A stretch of 20,263 nucleotides of DNA, taken from the NCBI GenBank assembly GCA_046050465.1, contig JBJOPS010000005.1:1-20263 (forward strand), given 5' to 3'. How positions within the stretch are numbered: the first letter of the stretch is position 1; each line of letters begins with the position of its first letter. Position numbers and translations under genes: made by a program. The notes under the pieces are model-generated. The model ran no database searches and was not told the origin of the DNA. It was given only the letters and a program-made list of their open reading frames with translations. This stretch comes from Egaibacter sp046050465 (GTDB lineage: Bacteria; Pseudomonadota; Gammaproteobacteria; Burkholderiales; Burkholderiaceae_C). Shown here piece by piece: positions 8,184 to 15,145 of this stretch.

Positions 8184-9001
8184 ACGAATCTTCCCCCGCA
8201 TCACGTAAACCACTGACTCTGCACCGCTTGCGGGACATGCATGCCACGGGCGAGAAGATCACCATGCTGACTTGCTACGACGCGACTTTCGCCCAACTGC
8301 TTGACGTGGCTGGCGTGGACTGTCTGCTGGTTGGCGATTCACTGGGCATGGTGCTGCAGGGGCAGCCCAGCACCGTACCGGTCACGCTGGAAGAGATGTG
8401 CTACCACACCCGTTGCGTGGCGCGTGGCAACCGCACGGCCTGGGTGATTGCGGATTTACCCTTTGGCAGCTATCAGGAATCCAGGGAACAGGCGTTGCGC
8501 AGCGCCACACTACTGATGCAGAGCGGTGCCCAGATGGTCAAACTCGAAGGCGGGGGTTGGACCCTGGACACCGTGCGCTTTCTGGTCGAACGAGGTATTC
8601 CCGTCTGTGCGCACCTGGGGCTGACACCCCAATCAGTTCACGCACTGGGCGGGTATCGCATTCAAGGCCGCACCGATGACGGCGCACACTTGTTGAAGCG
8701 TCAGGCCATTGAACTGGCCGAAGCCGGTGCATCGATGCTGGTACTGGAGCTCATCCCCGCTGGGCTGGCGCAGGAAGTGACGGCGGCTTTGCCAATTCCT
8801 GTCATCGGGATCGGTGCCGGCGTGCAATGCAGTGGCCAGGTTCTGGTACTGCACGACATGCTGAATATTTCCCGGGGAAAACTGCCACGCTTTGTGCGCA
8901 ATTTCATGGAAGGCAGTATCAGTGTGGAAGAAGCTGTGCGGCGCTTCGTTGCCGCCGTAAAGGATCAGAGTTTTCCCGACCTTGCATTGCACACGTACTA
9001 A
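8180..9001 (+). CDS. panB: 3-methyl-2-oxobutanoate hydroxymethyltransferase
   Basis: Transfers a hydroxymethyl group from 5,10-methylene-tetrahydrofolate to alpha-ketoisovalerate, making ketopantoate in the pantothenate/CoA pathway. Seen: the TCYDATFAQLLD start of the barrel (31-42), VGDSLGMVLQG with metal ligand Asp53, DLPFGSY (92-98), KLEGG (121-125), AHLGLTPQSVHALGGYRIQGR (144-164), and LELIPAGLA with the catalytic Glu190. At 273 aa it has full family length. It overlaps nadB by four bases (ATGA), and panC starts five bases after its stop, so the three genes form one translation-coupled unit. No anomalies. Confidence 0.97.
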   Translation: MNESSPASRKPLTLHRLRDMHATGEKITMLTCYDATFAQLLDVAGVDCLLVGDSLGMVLQGQPSTVPVTLEEMCYHTRCVARGNRTAWVIADLPFGSYQESREQALRSATLLMQSGAQMVKLEGGGWTLDTVRFLVERGIPVCAHLGLTPQSVHALGGYRIQGRTDDGAHLLKRQAIELAEAGASMLVLELIPAGLAQEVTAALPIPVIGIGAGVQCSGQVLVLHDMLNISRGKLPRFVRNFMEGSISVEEAVRRFVAAVKDQSFPDLALHTY

Positions 9002-9006
9002 AAACC

Positions 9007-9831
9007 ATGCACATCGTCCGCACCATCACAGAGTTGCGTGACCTCCTCGCGGCGTTCAAACGCCCTGCGTTCGTACCCACCATGGGCAACCTGCATGACG
9101 GGCATATTGCATTGGTAGAACAGGCCAAACCGCTGGGTGACGTCACAGTGGCCAGCATCTTCGTGAACCGCCTGCAGTTTCTGCCACACGAAGACTTTGA
9201 CACCTATCCACGGACATGGGACTCGGATTGTGCGCGGCTCTCCGCTGCGGGTTGTGATGTACTGTTTGCGCCCAGCGAAAAAGAACTCTATCCGGAGCCG
9301 CAAACCTATAAAGTGCACCCACCTGCCGAGCTGGCGGACATATTGGAGGGGCATTTTCGCCCCGGTTTTTTTATTGGCGTCAGCACGGTGGTAATGAAAC
9401 TGTTTGCCTGCGTACAACCCCGTATCGCGGTATTCGGCAAGAAGGACTACCAGCAGCTGATGATCATCCGCCGCATGGTGCGGCAGTTTGCGCTGCCGAT
9501 TGATATCGTGGGCGGCGAAACCAACCGGGCGCCCGATGGGCTGGCCCTGTCATCCCGCAACGGCTACTTGTCACCGGCTGAAAGGGAAGAAGCCGTGCAA
9601 CTCTCGCTGGCGCTCAAAGCCATGGCTGCTGAGTGGCGAACCGGCAACAAAGACATGACTGCCATCGAAGCCCGCGTGATGCATACGCTGACCCAACGGG
9701 GCTGGAAGCCGGATTACATGACTGTGCGGCGCCGAGCAGACCTGTCGGTTCCGGCTGGCGACGAGCCACTGGTTGTACTGGGCGCAGCGAAATTGGGAAA
9801 CACGCGCCTGATCGACAATCTGGAGTTGTAG
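9007..9831 (+). CDS. panC: pantothenate synthetase (pantoate--beta-alanine ligase)
   Basis: Condenses pantoate with beta-alanine using ATP, completing pantothenate. Seen: PTMGNLHDGHIALV with the nucleotidyl-transferase motif H30-x-x-H33, FVNRLQF (many families have FVNPLQF; the Arg form is, from memory, common in betaproteobacteria), GKKDYQQL and the KMSKS-like loop LSSRNGYLSP. 274 aa is normal. The open frame extends upstream to 8827, but that part overlaps panB; the ATG at 9007, five bases after the panB stop, is the real start. panE and panD are not in the window. The stop lies three bases from the stop of nadA on the other strand, with no terminator between them. Confidence 0.96.
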   Translation: MHIVRTITELRDLLAAFKRPAFVPTMGNLHDGHIALVEQAKPLGDVTVASIFVNRLQFLPHEDFDTYPRTWDSDCARLSAAGCDVLFAPSEKELYPEPQTYKVHPPAELADILEGHFRPGFFIGVSTVVMKLFACVQPRIAVFGKKDYQQLMIIRRMVRQFALPIDIVGGETNRAPDGLALSSRNGYLSPAEREEAVQLSLALKAMAAEWRTGNKDMTAIEARVMHTLTQRGWKPDYMTVRRRADLSVPAGDEPLVVLGAAKLGNTRLIDNLEL

Positions 9832-9834
9832 GTT

Positions 9835-10974
9835 TCAGGCTGCGCCAATATCCGGCACCAGCGCCCCGGCATTCTGTCCACTCCTGAGTGCTGAGGTGAA
9901 AGCCAGCATGCGGTCAATCGGCACACGGGCGCGAAGACCCAATGCCGGATCAACATGGATCTCATTGCTGCCCGACTCCAGAACATGGGCCAAACCCGCC
10001 AGGCCGTTCATGGCCATCCAGGGACAGTGCGCGCAGCTTTTGCAGGTGGCGCTGTTGCCAGCGGTCGGAGCTTCCATGAAAACCTTGCCGGGATTCAGCG
10101 TGCGCAGCTTGTGCATCATGCCGTTGTCGGTAGCCACGATGAATTCTGTTGCGTCCATCTCGTGAGCGGCCTTCAGGATGCCTGATGTAGAGCCCACAGC
10201 ATCGGCCAGCGCCACCACGTCGGCAGGTGACTCGGGGTGAACCAGCACTTTGGCCTTGGGGTGCTCTCTCATGAGTGCTTGCAGTTCAAACGCCTTAAAC
10301 TCGTCATGCACGATGCACGAGCCATTCCAGAGCACCATGTCTGCCCCTGTTTCGCGCTGAATGTAGCCACCCAGATGCCGGTCAGGCGCCCACAAAATCT
10401 TGTGTCCCTTGTCTTTAAGGGCGCGCACAATATCGATTGCGCAACTCGACGTCACCAGCCAGTCAGACCTGGCTTTGACCGATGCGCTGGTATTTGCATA
10501 AACCACGACCGTGCGATCAGGATGTGCATCGCAAAAGGCTGAAAAATCGTCGACCGGGCAGCCCAGATCCAGCGAGCAATTGGCGTCCAGATCGGGCATC
10601 AGGACTTTTTTTTCGGGCGAGAGGATTTTGGCGGTTTCCCCCATGAATCTAACACCCGACACCAGCAGGGTCTGCGCCGCATGGTCCCGGCCAAAGCGCG
10701 CCATCTCCAGGGAGTCACTGACAATGCCGCCGGTTTCTTCGGCCAGGTCTTGCAGGTCCGGATGCACGTAATAATGCGACACCATCACGGCATTTCGAGC
10801 CTTCAGCAACTGGCGAATCTTGTCCTTGAGTGCCGCGCGCTCGGACGGACCAGGCTCCACCGGCACACGCGCCCAGGCGTGCCTGGTCAGGCAGACTGGC
10901 GCACCCACCGTCGCAGGTTGCTCATACACCACGTCGATCATCGGGCTCATGCCAGCAGATAGCCCAGCATTCAT
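9835..10974 (-). CDS. nadA: quinolinate synthase
   Basis: Iron-sulfur enzyme that condenses iminoaspartate (from NadB) with dihydroxyacetone phosphate to quinolinate. Seen: VSHYYVHPDLQDLAEETGG (65-83), WAPDRHLGGYIQRETGADMVLWNGSCIVH, and cluster cysteines at Cys133, Cys220 and one of Cys311/314/317 in CKSCAHCPWMAMNGL. 379 aa from the ATG at 10974. This ATG shares one base with the nadC stop (TGATG) and has AAGGAG seven bases upstream inside nadC, so it is preferred over the GTG three bases earlier. It is the last gene of the minus-strand operon. A run of eight A in the coding strand (10606-10613) is a possible slippage site. Confidence 0.96.
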   Translation of the reverse strand: MNAGLSAGMSPMIDVVYEQPATVGAPVCLTRHAWARVPVEPGPSERAALKDKIRQLLKARNAVMVSHYYVHPDLQDLAEETGGIVSDSLEMARFGRDHAAQTLLVSGVRFMGETAKILSPEKKVLMPDLDANCSLDLGCPVDDFSAFCDAHPDRTVVVYANTSASVKARSDWLVTSSCAIDIVRALKDKGHKILWAPDRHLGGYIQRETGADMVLWNGSCIVHDEFKAFELQALMREHPKAKVLVHPESPADVVALADAVGSTSGILKAAHEMDATEFIVATDNGMMHKLRTLNPGKVFMEAPTAGNSATCKSCAHCPWMAMNGLAGLAHVLESGSNEIHVDPALGLRARVPIDRMLAFTSALRSGQNAGALVPDIGAA

Positions 10975-11837
10975 CACAACTCCTTCAGGCGCATCGAGAA
11001 GTCCGTCGCTTTGATGTCTTTGGTCAACGCTCCAACGGAGATGCGGTCCACTCCCGTTTGCGCAAGGGCCTGGATGCTTTCAAGCGTCACACCTCCTGAA
11101 ATCTCGAGAATTGCCTGCCCCGCGTTGATACGAACCGCTTCCTGCAGGACGGGTAGCTTCATGTTATCGAGCAACACCATCCGGGCACCAGCCCGCAAGG
11201 CCTCTTCGAGCTGGGTCAGTGTTTCCACTTCAATCTCGATGAAGCTGGCCTGTGCGGCCACGTTGGCAGCAGCCTGCAACGCCTGGGTAACGCCACCCGC
11301 AGCTGCAATGTGGTTTTCCTTGATCAACACGGCGTCATACAGGCCGATTCGGTGGTTAGTGCCCCCGCCGGTTTTCACTGCGTATTTCTGAGCCAGCCGC
11401 AGGCCCGGCAATGTCTTTCGGGTGTCCACAATCTGCGCACGCGTGCCGTGTACAGCTTCAACATACCGTGCCGTTTTGGTAGCCACGGCACTGAGCAGCT
11501 GCAAAAAGTTCAGTCCCGTCCGCTCACCGGTCAGCAGTGCCCGGGTCGACCCCTCCAGCTCCAGCACCACCTGATCGGCCTGGCAGGACTGACCTTCGCT
11601 GACAAGCCATTGAATGCGAACATCGGGGTCCAGTTGGCGCAAAGTGGCTTCAACCCAGGGTGCGCCACAGATGATGGCAGCTTCTCGCGCCAGCACGTGC
11701 GCCCTGGCACGCCGCGAGACATCAATCAAACCAGCCGTGAGATCTCCACCGCCCACATCTTCCATCAGCGCGCGTGTGCAGTCCGAAGCGGCCAGCCGGG
11801 TCAGTTCAGAACTGGTAAAGCCAAAGTACTCAGTCAT
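10974..11837 (-). CDS. nadC: nicotinate-nucleotide pyrophosphorylase (carboxylating)
   Basis: Quinolinate phosphoribosyltransferase: converts quinolinate and PRPP to nicotinate mononucleotide with loss of CO2. Seen: EDVGGGDLTAGLI near the start (26-38), GERTGLNFLQLLSAVAT, DTRKTLPGLRLAQKYAVKTGGGTNHRIGLYDAVLIKENH, IEIEVETLTQLEEAL, MVLLDNMK, LEISGGVTLESI and GVDRISVGALTKD, the full family series. 287 aa from the ATG at 11837; a TTG two codons upstream also fits. It follows gpsA by 19 bases and runs directly into nadA, so NadC and NadA are co-produced from the rhodanese-grxC-secB-gpsA transcript or an internal promoter. Confidence 0.96.
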   Translation of the reverse strand: MTEYFGFTSSELTRLAASDCTRALMEDVGGGDLTAGLIDVSRRARAHVLAREAAIICGAPWVEATLRQLDPDVRIQWLVSEGQSCQADQVVLELEGSTRALLTGERTGLNFLQLLSAVATKTARYVEAVHGTRAQIVDTRKTLPGLRLAQKYAVKTGGGTNHRIGLYDAVLIKENHIAAAGGVTQALQAAANVAAQASFIEIEVETLTQLEEALRAGARMVLLDNMKLPVLQEAVRINAGQAILEISGGVTLESIQALAQTGVDRISVGALTKDIKATDFSMRLKEL

Positions 11838-11856
11838 CGTCAATGATTTTGAATTA

Positions 11857-12855
11857 TCAGGTTTCTTCCCTGGCTTCGCGCCCCATCAGAACCGCGACGG
11901 CTTGCGCCGGGCTCATTTGACCATCGAGCAGCGCCACCACCGCGGATGAGATCGGCATTTCCACGCCCATTTTTTTCGCACGCTGCACGACCGTTCGGGC
12001 ACAGTAGACACCTTCTGCCACATGGCCCAACGATTCGACGGCCTGCACCAGGGTTTGCCCTCCCGCCAGGGCCAACCCCACCTTTCGATTGCGCGACAGG
12101 TCTCCGGTAGCCGTCAGGACGAGATCTCCCAAGCCACTCAATCCCATGAAGGTTTCGGCTCTGGCGCCCAGCGCCAGACCGAGCCGGGTCATTTCGCTCA
12201 AGCCCCGTGTGATGAGCGCTGCGCGGGCGTTGAGGCCAAGCTGAAGACCATCACACAGGCCCGTCGCAATGGCGAGCACGTTCTTGACAGCGCCGCCCAC
12301 TTCCACGCCAACGATGTCATCATTTCCATACACACGCAGAGCCCGGCTGTGGAAGGCTTCAACCAGCGCCTCGCGAACAGCAGAATGCTGGCTTGCAGCA
12401 ACCAGCGCCGTTGGTTTGCTGAGCGCCACTTCCTGAGCAAAGCTGGGGCCACTCAAGGTGCCAGCTATCAAATCAGGAGCTTCCTGCGCTTGTATTTCAT
12501 GGGCCAGAAGACCTAAACCATTCGCCATAGCAGGTTCAAAGCCCTTGCACAGCCACGCCACGGGTTTTCTGCAGTTTTTTAGCTGTTGCAACATCCTGCG
12601 CAGTCCCGCCATGGGTGTGCCCACCACCACCAGGTCCACATCCAGGGGTCCGAGCGGACCTGTGCGAATGTCAAGCTGAGAGGGCAAAGTAACTCCGGAC
12701 AGGTATCGGGCATTCTCCCGTTCGGCGAGCATCAGGGCGGTTTGCGCGGAGTCACGAACCCACAGACGGACCTCATGGCGAGCGCTCATGTTATGACAGG
12801 CACTCACGGCCAGGGCCGTTCCCCATGCACCAGCACCCAGAATGGCAATCCTCAT
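11857..12855 (-). CDS. gpsA: glycerol-3-phosphate dehydrogenase [NAD(P)+]
   Basis: Reduces dihydroxyacetone phosphate to sn-glycerol-3-phosphate for phospholipid synthesis; cytoplasmic. Seen: an N-terminal Rossmann motif GAGAWG (residues 7-12), the conserved KGFE loop, GTLSGPSFAQEV, the catalytic lysine in EVGGAVKNVLAIATG, SEMTRLGLALGA and the C-terminal TFMGLSGLGDLVLTATGDLSRNRKVG. At 332 aa the length is normal. It starts with ATG, 57 bases after the secB stop, with no strong Shine-Dalgarno site. The secB-gpsA order is common in Burkholderiales. Both GpsA and NadA use dihydroxyacetone phosphate, a possible rationale for clustering, though that is inference. Confidence 0.96.
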   Translation of the reverse strand: MRIAILGAGAWGTALAVSACHNMSARHEVRLWVRDSAQTALMLAERENARYLSGVTLPSQLDIRTGPLGPLDVDLVVVGTPMAGLRRMLQQLKNCRKPVAWLCKGFEPAMANGLGLLAHEIQAQEAPDLIAGTLSGPSFAQEVALSKPTALVAASQHSAVREALVEAFHSRALRVYGNDDIVGVEVGGAVKNVLAIATGLCDGLQLGLNARAALITRGLSEMTRLGLALGARAETFMGLSGLGDLVLTATGDLSRNRKVGLALAGGQTLVQAVESLGHVAEGVYCARTVVQRAKKMGVEMPISSAVVALLDGQMSPAQAVAVLMGREAREET

Positions 12856-12912
12856 AGCGCTACTTTATTCATAGCGACTTGCGCCCGATATACGTGGGCC
12901 ACAGCTCAGAAC

Positions 12913-13371
12913 CTATTGCGTTACGATGGGTGGCGCATTGCCGTCAGCCTGTGCACGTTGCTGCTCGTACATCGCCTGGAAGTTGATTTCGGAGAGATGT
13001 ACAGGCGGAAAGCCGCCACGCTGGATCAGATCAGCTACATTGCCACGCAGGTAGGGGTATACGATTTGTGGGCAAGCAATGCCCATGACCTGGCTCATCT
13101 GGTCATCTGACAGATTGCGGATCTCGAATATGCCGGCTTGCTGCGCCTCAATCAAAAACACGGTTTTGTCCTTGATTTTGGTTTGCACGGTGGCCGTCAC
13201 GGTGACTTCAAAAATGCCGTCAGCGACTGGGGACGCATTGACGCCCAACTGGATGTCCACCGAAGGTTGCTCCTGCTCCAGCAGAATGGCTGGTGAATTG
13301 GGTTGCTCCAGGGAGGCGCCCTTCAGGTAAACGCGCTGGATCTGGAAAACGGGGTCTTGCTGGTCAGACAT
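12913..13371 (-). CDS. secB: protein-export chaperone SecB
   Basis: Tetrameric cytosolic chaperone that holds preproteins unfolded and delivers them to SecA. Seen: FQIQRVYLKGASLEQPNSP near the N-terminus (about 9-27), alternating beta-strands with VTVTATVQTK, FLIEAQQAGIF and the family hallmark CPQIVYPYLRGNVADLIQRGGFPPVHLSEINFQAMY. At 152 aa the length is normal. The ATG follows AAAGAG at reasonable spacing. A GC-rich hairpin lies between it and grxC upstream, so secB expression may differ from that of grxC. Confidence 0.97.
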   Translation of the reverse strand: MSDQQDPVFQIQRVYLKGASLEQPNSPAILLEQEQPSVDIQLGVNASPVADGIFEVTVTATVQTKIKDKTVFLIEAQQAGIFEIRNLSDDQMSQVMGIACPQIVYPYLRGNVADLIQRGGFPPVHLSEINFQAMYEQQRAQADGNAPPIVTQ

Positions 13372-13395
13372 GGGAACTCTTTCTGGTTAAAACAA

Positions 13396-13428
13396 AGCCG
13401 GCCCGGTTGCTGAAAACCAGCGGGCCGG
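13396..13428 (-). terminator. hairpin between grxC and secB (terminator or attenuator)
   Basis: The eight-base arms at 13398-13405 and 13421-13428 (CCGGCCCG / CGGGCCGG) pair perfectly around a 15-base loop that holds a smaller stem. On the minus strand a T-rich stretch, CTTTGTTTT, follows the stem at lower coordinates. That is a plausible weak or partial intrinsic terminator after grxC, 27 bases before secB. Confidence 0.45.
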
Positions 13429-13473
13429 AACATCACGACCGGCATCGGCGGGAAGTAATTGGAATGAATTATC

Positions 13474-13734
13474 TCAGGCGCCATTGAGCAGCGGCATCAA
13501 GGCACCCCGCCCATCCAGCGCCATCAGATCATCGCAGCCGCCGACATGCGTCTGGCCAATAAAGATCTGCGGCACCGTGCGGCGTCCGGTTAGCTCCATC
13601 ATGCGGGAGCGCTCATCGGCAAGCAAATCCACGCGAACCTCTTCAATCTCGGAGACGCCACGGGCGTTAAGCAATTGTTTGGCACGAATGCAGTAGGGGC
13701 AAACGGCGGTGGTATACATCTTGACGGCTTGCAT
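13474..13734 (-). CDS. grxC: glutaredoxin 3
   Basis: Small thiol-disulfide oxidoreductase that uses glutathione to reduce cytosolic disulfides. Seen: the CPYC active site (Cys12, Cys15) after a short beta-strand VKMYTTAV, the cis-proline TVPQIFIG and the glutathione-binding GGCDDLMAL. 86 aa matches GrxC rather than the monothiol GrxD. The ATG has TGAGG upstream. It lies 32 bases downstream of the rhodanese gene and ahead of secB in a single-direction cluster, an order seen widely in Burkholderiales. Confidence 0.95.
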   Translation of the reverse strand: MQAVKMYTTAVCPYCIRAKQLLNARGVSEIEEVRVDLLADERSRMMELTGRRTVPQIFIGQTHVGGCDDLMALDGRGALMPLLNGA

Positions 13735-13766
13735 GTTGAACCTCAGGAGATCTATTTCGGGTCAAT

Positions 13767-14174
13767 TCAAGTTTTTTCAACGGGCAGGCTGGCCGAGCGC
13801 CAGGCACCTAGCCCCCCACCGAGGGACTGGGCCTGTTCGTAGCCCAGTTTTTTGGCGATTGCCACCGCACGCCCGGAGCGGGCACCGCTTTGGCAGACCA
13901 GAATGATGGGAACAGACTTGTTCTTGACCAGCCCCGGCAGTTTTTCTTCCAGTTGGCCCAGCGGAATATTCTTTGCTCCGCCCACGTGCCCGGCTGCGTA
14001 TTCCGAAGCCTCGCACACATCAATCACGACTGCTTTCTCGCGATTGATCAACTGAACGGCCCCTGCCGCACTCAGACCTGCATTGGTAGCCCCCTGTACT
14101 ACAGGCCATATCAGCATGGCGCCTGAAGCAAATGCGACAGCCAGCAGCATCCAGTTATCGATAATGAATTTCAC
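13767..14174 (-). CDS. rhodanese-like domain protein, membrane-anchored
   Basis: A 135-residue protein with one N-terminal hydrophobic segment (about residues 8-26) followed by a single rhodanese domain. Seen: VVIDVCEASEYAAGHVGGAKNIPLGQL (49-75) and an active-site loop CQSGARSGRA with Cys94. Such proteins carry sulfane sulfur as a persulfide; the physiological partner is unknown. I chose the GTG at 14174 (reading MKFIIDNWMLL), which opens with the form usual in relatives; the open frame continues upstream to 14303, but that part crosses the start of gpmA on the other strand. It is the first gene of the operon leading to grxC and secB, and divergent from gpmA with about 100 bases between them. 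Confidence 0.85.
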   Translation of the reverse strand: MKFIIDNWMLLAVAFASGAMLIWPVVQGATNAGLSAAGAVQLINREKAVVIDVCEASEYAAGHVGGAKNIPLGQLEEKLPGLVKNKSVPIILVCQSGARSGRAVAIAKKLGYEQAQSLGGGLGAWRSASLPVEKT

Positions 14175-14210
14175 ACAGATTCCAATCCTGTAACTAGCAG
14201 TAAAACCCAT

Positions 14211-14223
14211 CATTTTATAGAAT
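14211..14223. promoter_or_regulatory. AT-rich -10-like box in the divergent rhodanese/gpmA gap
   Basis: The only AT-rich patch in the 102-base gap reads TATAGAAT on the plus strand (14216-14223) and TATAAA on the minus strand (14219-14214). Either could serve as a -10 element for gpmA or the rhodanese operon. No convincing -35 box is seen on either strand, so this is tentative. Confidence 0.3.
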
Positions 14224-14276
14224 GAGGCCTGACGCGGCGCCAGCGAGTTCGTCTTCCCCCCAAAATCAATCCAACC

Positions 14277-15020
14277 ATGCACAAACTTGTTCTTGTCCGC
14301 CACGGCGAATCTACCTGGAACCTTGACAACCGATTCACCGGCTGGACTGATGTGGATTTGACCCCCGCCGGGGTTGAACAGGCCAAAAATGCGGGGCTGT
14401 TGCTAAAAGAACAAGGTTACGACTTTGACCTGGCCTACACCAGTGTGCTCAAGCGCGCGACACGAACGCTTTGGCATTGTCTGGACAGCATGGACCGGAC
14501 GTGGCTGCCGGTGGTGCACAGTTGGCGCCTGAATGAACGCCACTACGGTGCCCTTCAAGGGCTCAACAAGGCCGACATGGCCAGGCAATATGGCGATGCG
14601 CAGGTGCTCGTCTGGCGGCGCAGCTACGGTACGCCGCCGCCTGCGCTGGAGCCGGTTGACCCACGCAGCGAGCGTGGCGATGTCCGGTACGCGAAACTGC
14701 CGCCTGATCAGATACCGCTGACCGAATGCCTCAAGGACACAGTGGCGCGGGTACTTCCTTTCTGGAAAGAATCCATGGCGCCTGCCATCAGGGCTGGTAA
14801 ACGCATCCTGGTGGCCGCCCATGGCAACTCCATTCGCGCGCTGGTCAAATATCTGGATAACATCGCTGATGATGACATCGTGGGCCTCAACATTCCCAAC
14901 GGCATACCACTGGTTTACGAACTGGACGAGGATATGAAGCCAATCCGGCATTACTACCTCGGAGACGCCGAGGTGGTGGCCAAAGCCGCCACCGCCGTGG
15001 CGGCGCAAGGTAAAGCTTGA
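14277..15020 (+). CDS. gpmA: 2,3-bisphosphoglycerate-dependent phosphoglycerate mutase
   Basis: Interconverts 3- and 2-phosphoglycerate in glycolysis and gluconeogenesis. Seen: the phosphohistidine motif LVRHGES with His9, TGWTDVDLTPAG, the ERHYGALQGLNKADMA substrate loop, and the second histidine in VAAHGNSIRALVKYL. 247 aa is the usual length for the cofactor-dependent form. The ATG at 14277 opens directly with the MHKLVLVRHG strand. Divergent from the rhodanese operon and followed by ctpA, the common arrangement in betaproteobacteria. A hairpin 10 bases after the stop may end or stabilise the transcript. Confidence 0.97.
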   Translation: MHKLVLVRHGESTWNLDNRFTGWTDVDLTPAGVEQAKNAGLLLKEQGYDFDLAYTSVLKRATRTLWHCLDSMDRTWLPVVHSWRLNERHYGALQGLNKADMARQYGDAQVLVWRRSYGTPPPALEPVDPRSERGDVRYAKLPPDQIPLTECLKDTVARVLPFWKESMAPAIRAGKRILVAAHGNSIRALVKYLDNIADDDIVGLNIPNGIPLVYELDEDMKPIRHYYLGDAEVVAKAATAVAAQGKA

Positions 15021-15030
15021 GTAAACAAAT

Positions 15031-15061
15031 TTGAGGGTTGGCAACACCCGGTTGCCCTCAA
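15031..15061 (+). terminator. hairpin after gpmA
   Basis: GGCAAC (15040-15045) and GTTGCC (15051-15056) pair around a five-base loop. The stem is extended by TTGAG/CTCAA (15031-15035 / 15057-15061) beyond a four-base bulge. It is not followed by a T-run, so it may be an mRNA-stabilising structure rather than an intrinsic terminator. It lies between gpmA and ctpA. Confidence 0.35.
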
Positions 15062-15145
15062 AAGCCCATACGTTGGGAACTGAGGGGCGATGCGTGCCTC
15101 CAAGGTGTATATTGAAGCGGCAGTTTCTGCTGCACAGGATGATTT

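Noticed and set aside
8827..9006. Upstream extension of the panC frame
   Set aside because: It overlaps panB in another frame; the conserved PanC N-terminus begins at the ATG at 9007.
14175..14303. Longer N-terminus for the rhodanese protein
   Set aside because: The extension overlaps the gpmA start on the opposite strand and lacks a protein-like sequence; the GTG at 14174 gives the usual membrane-anchored form.
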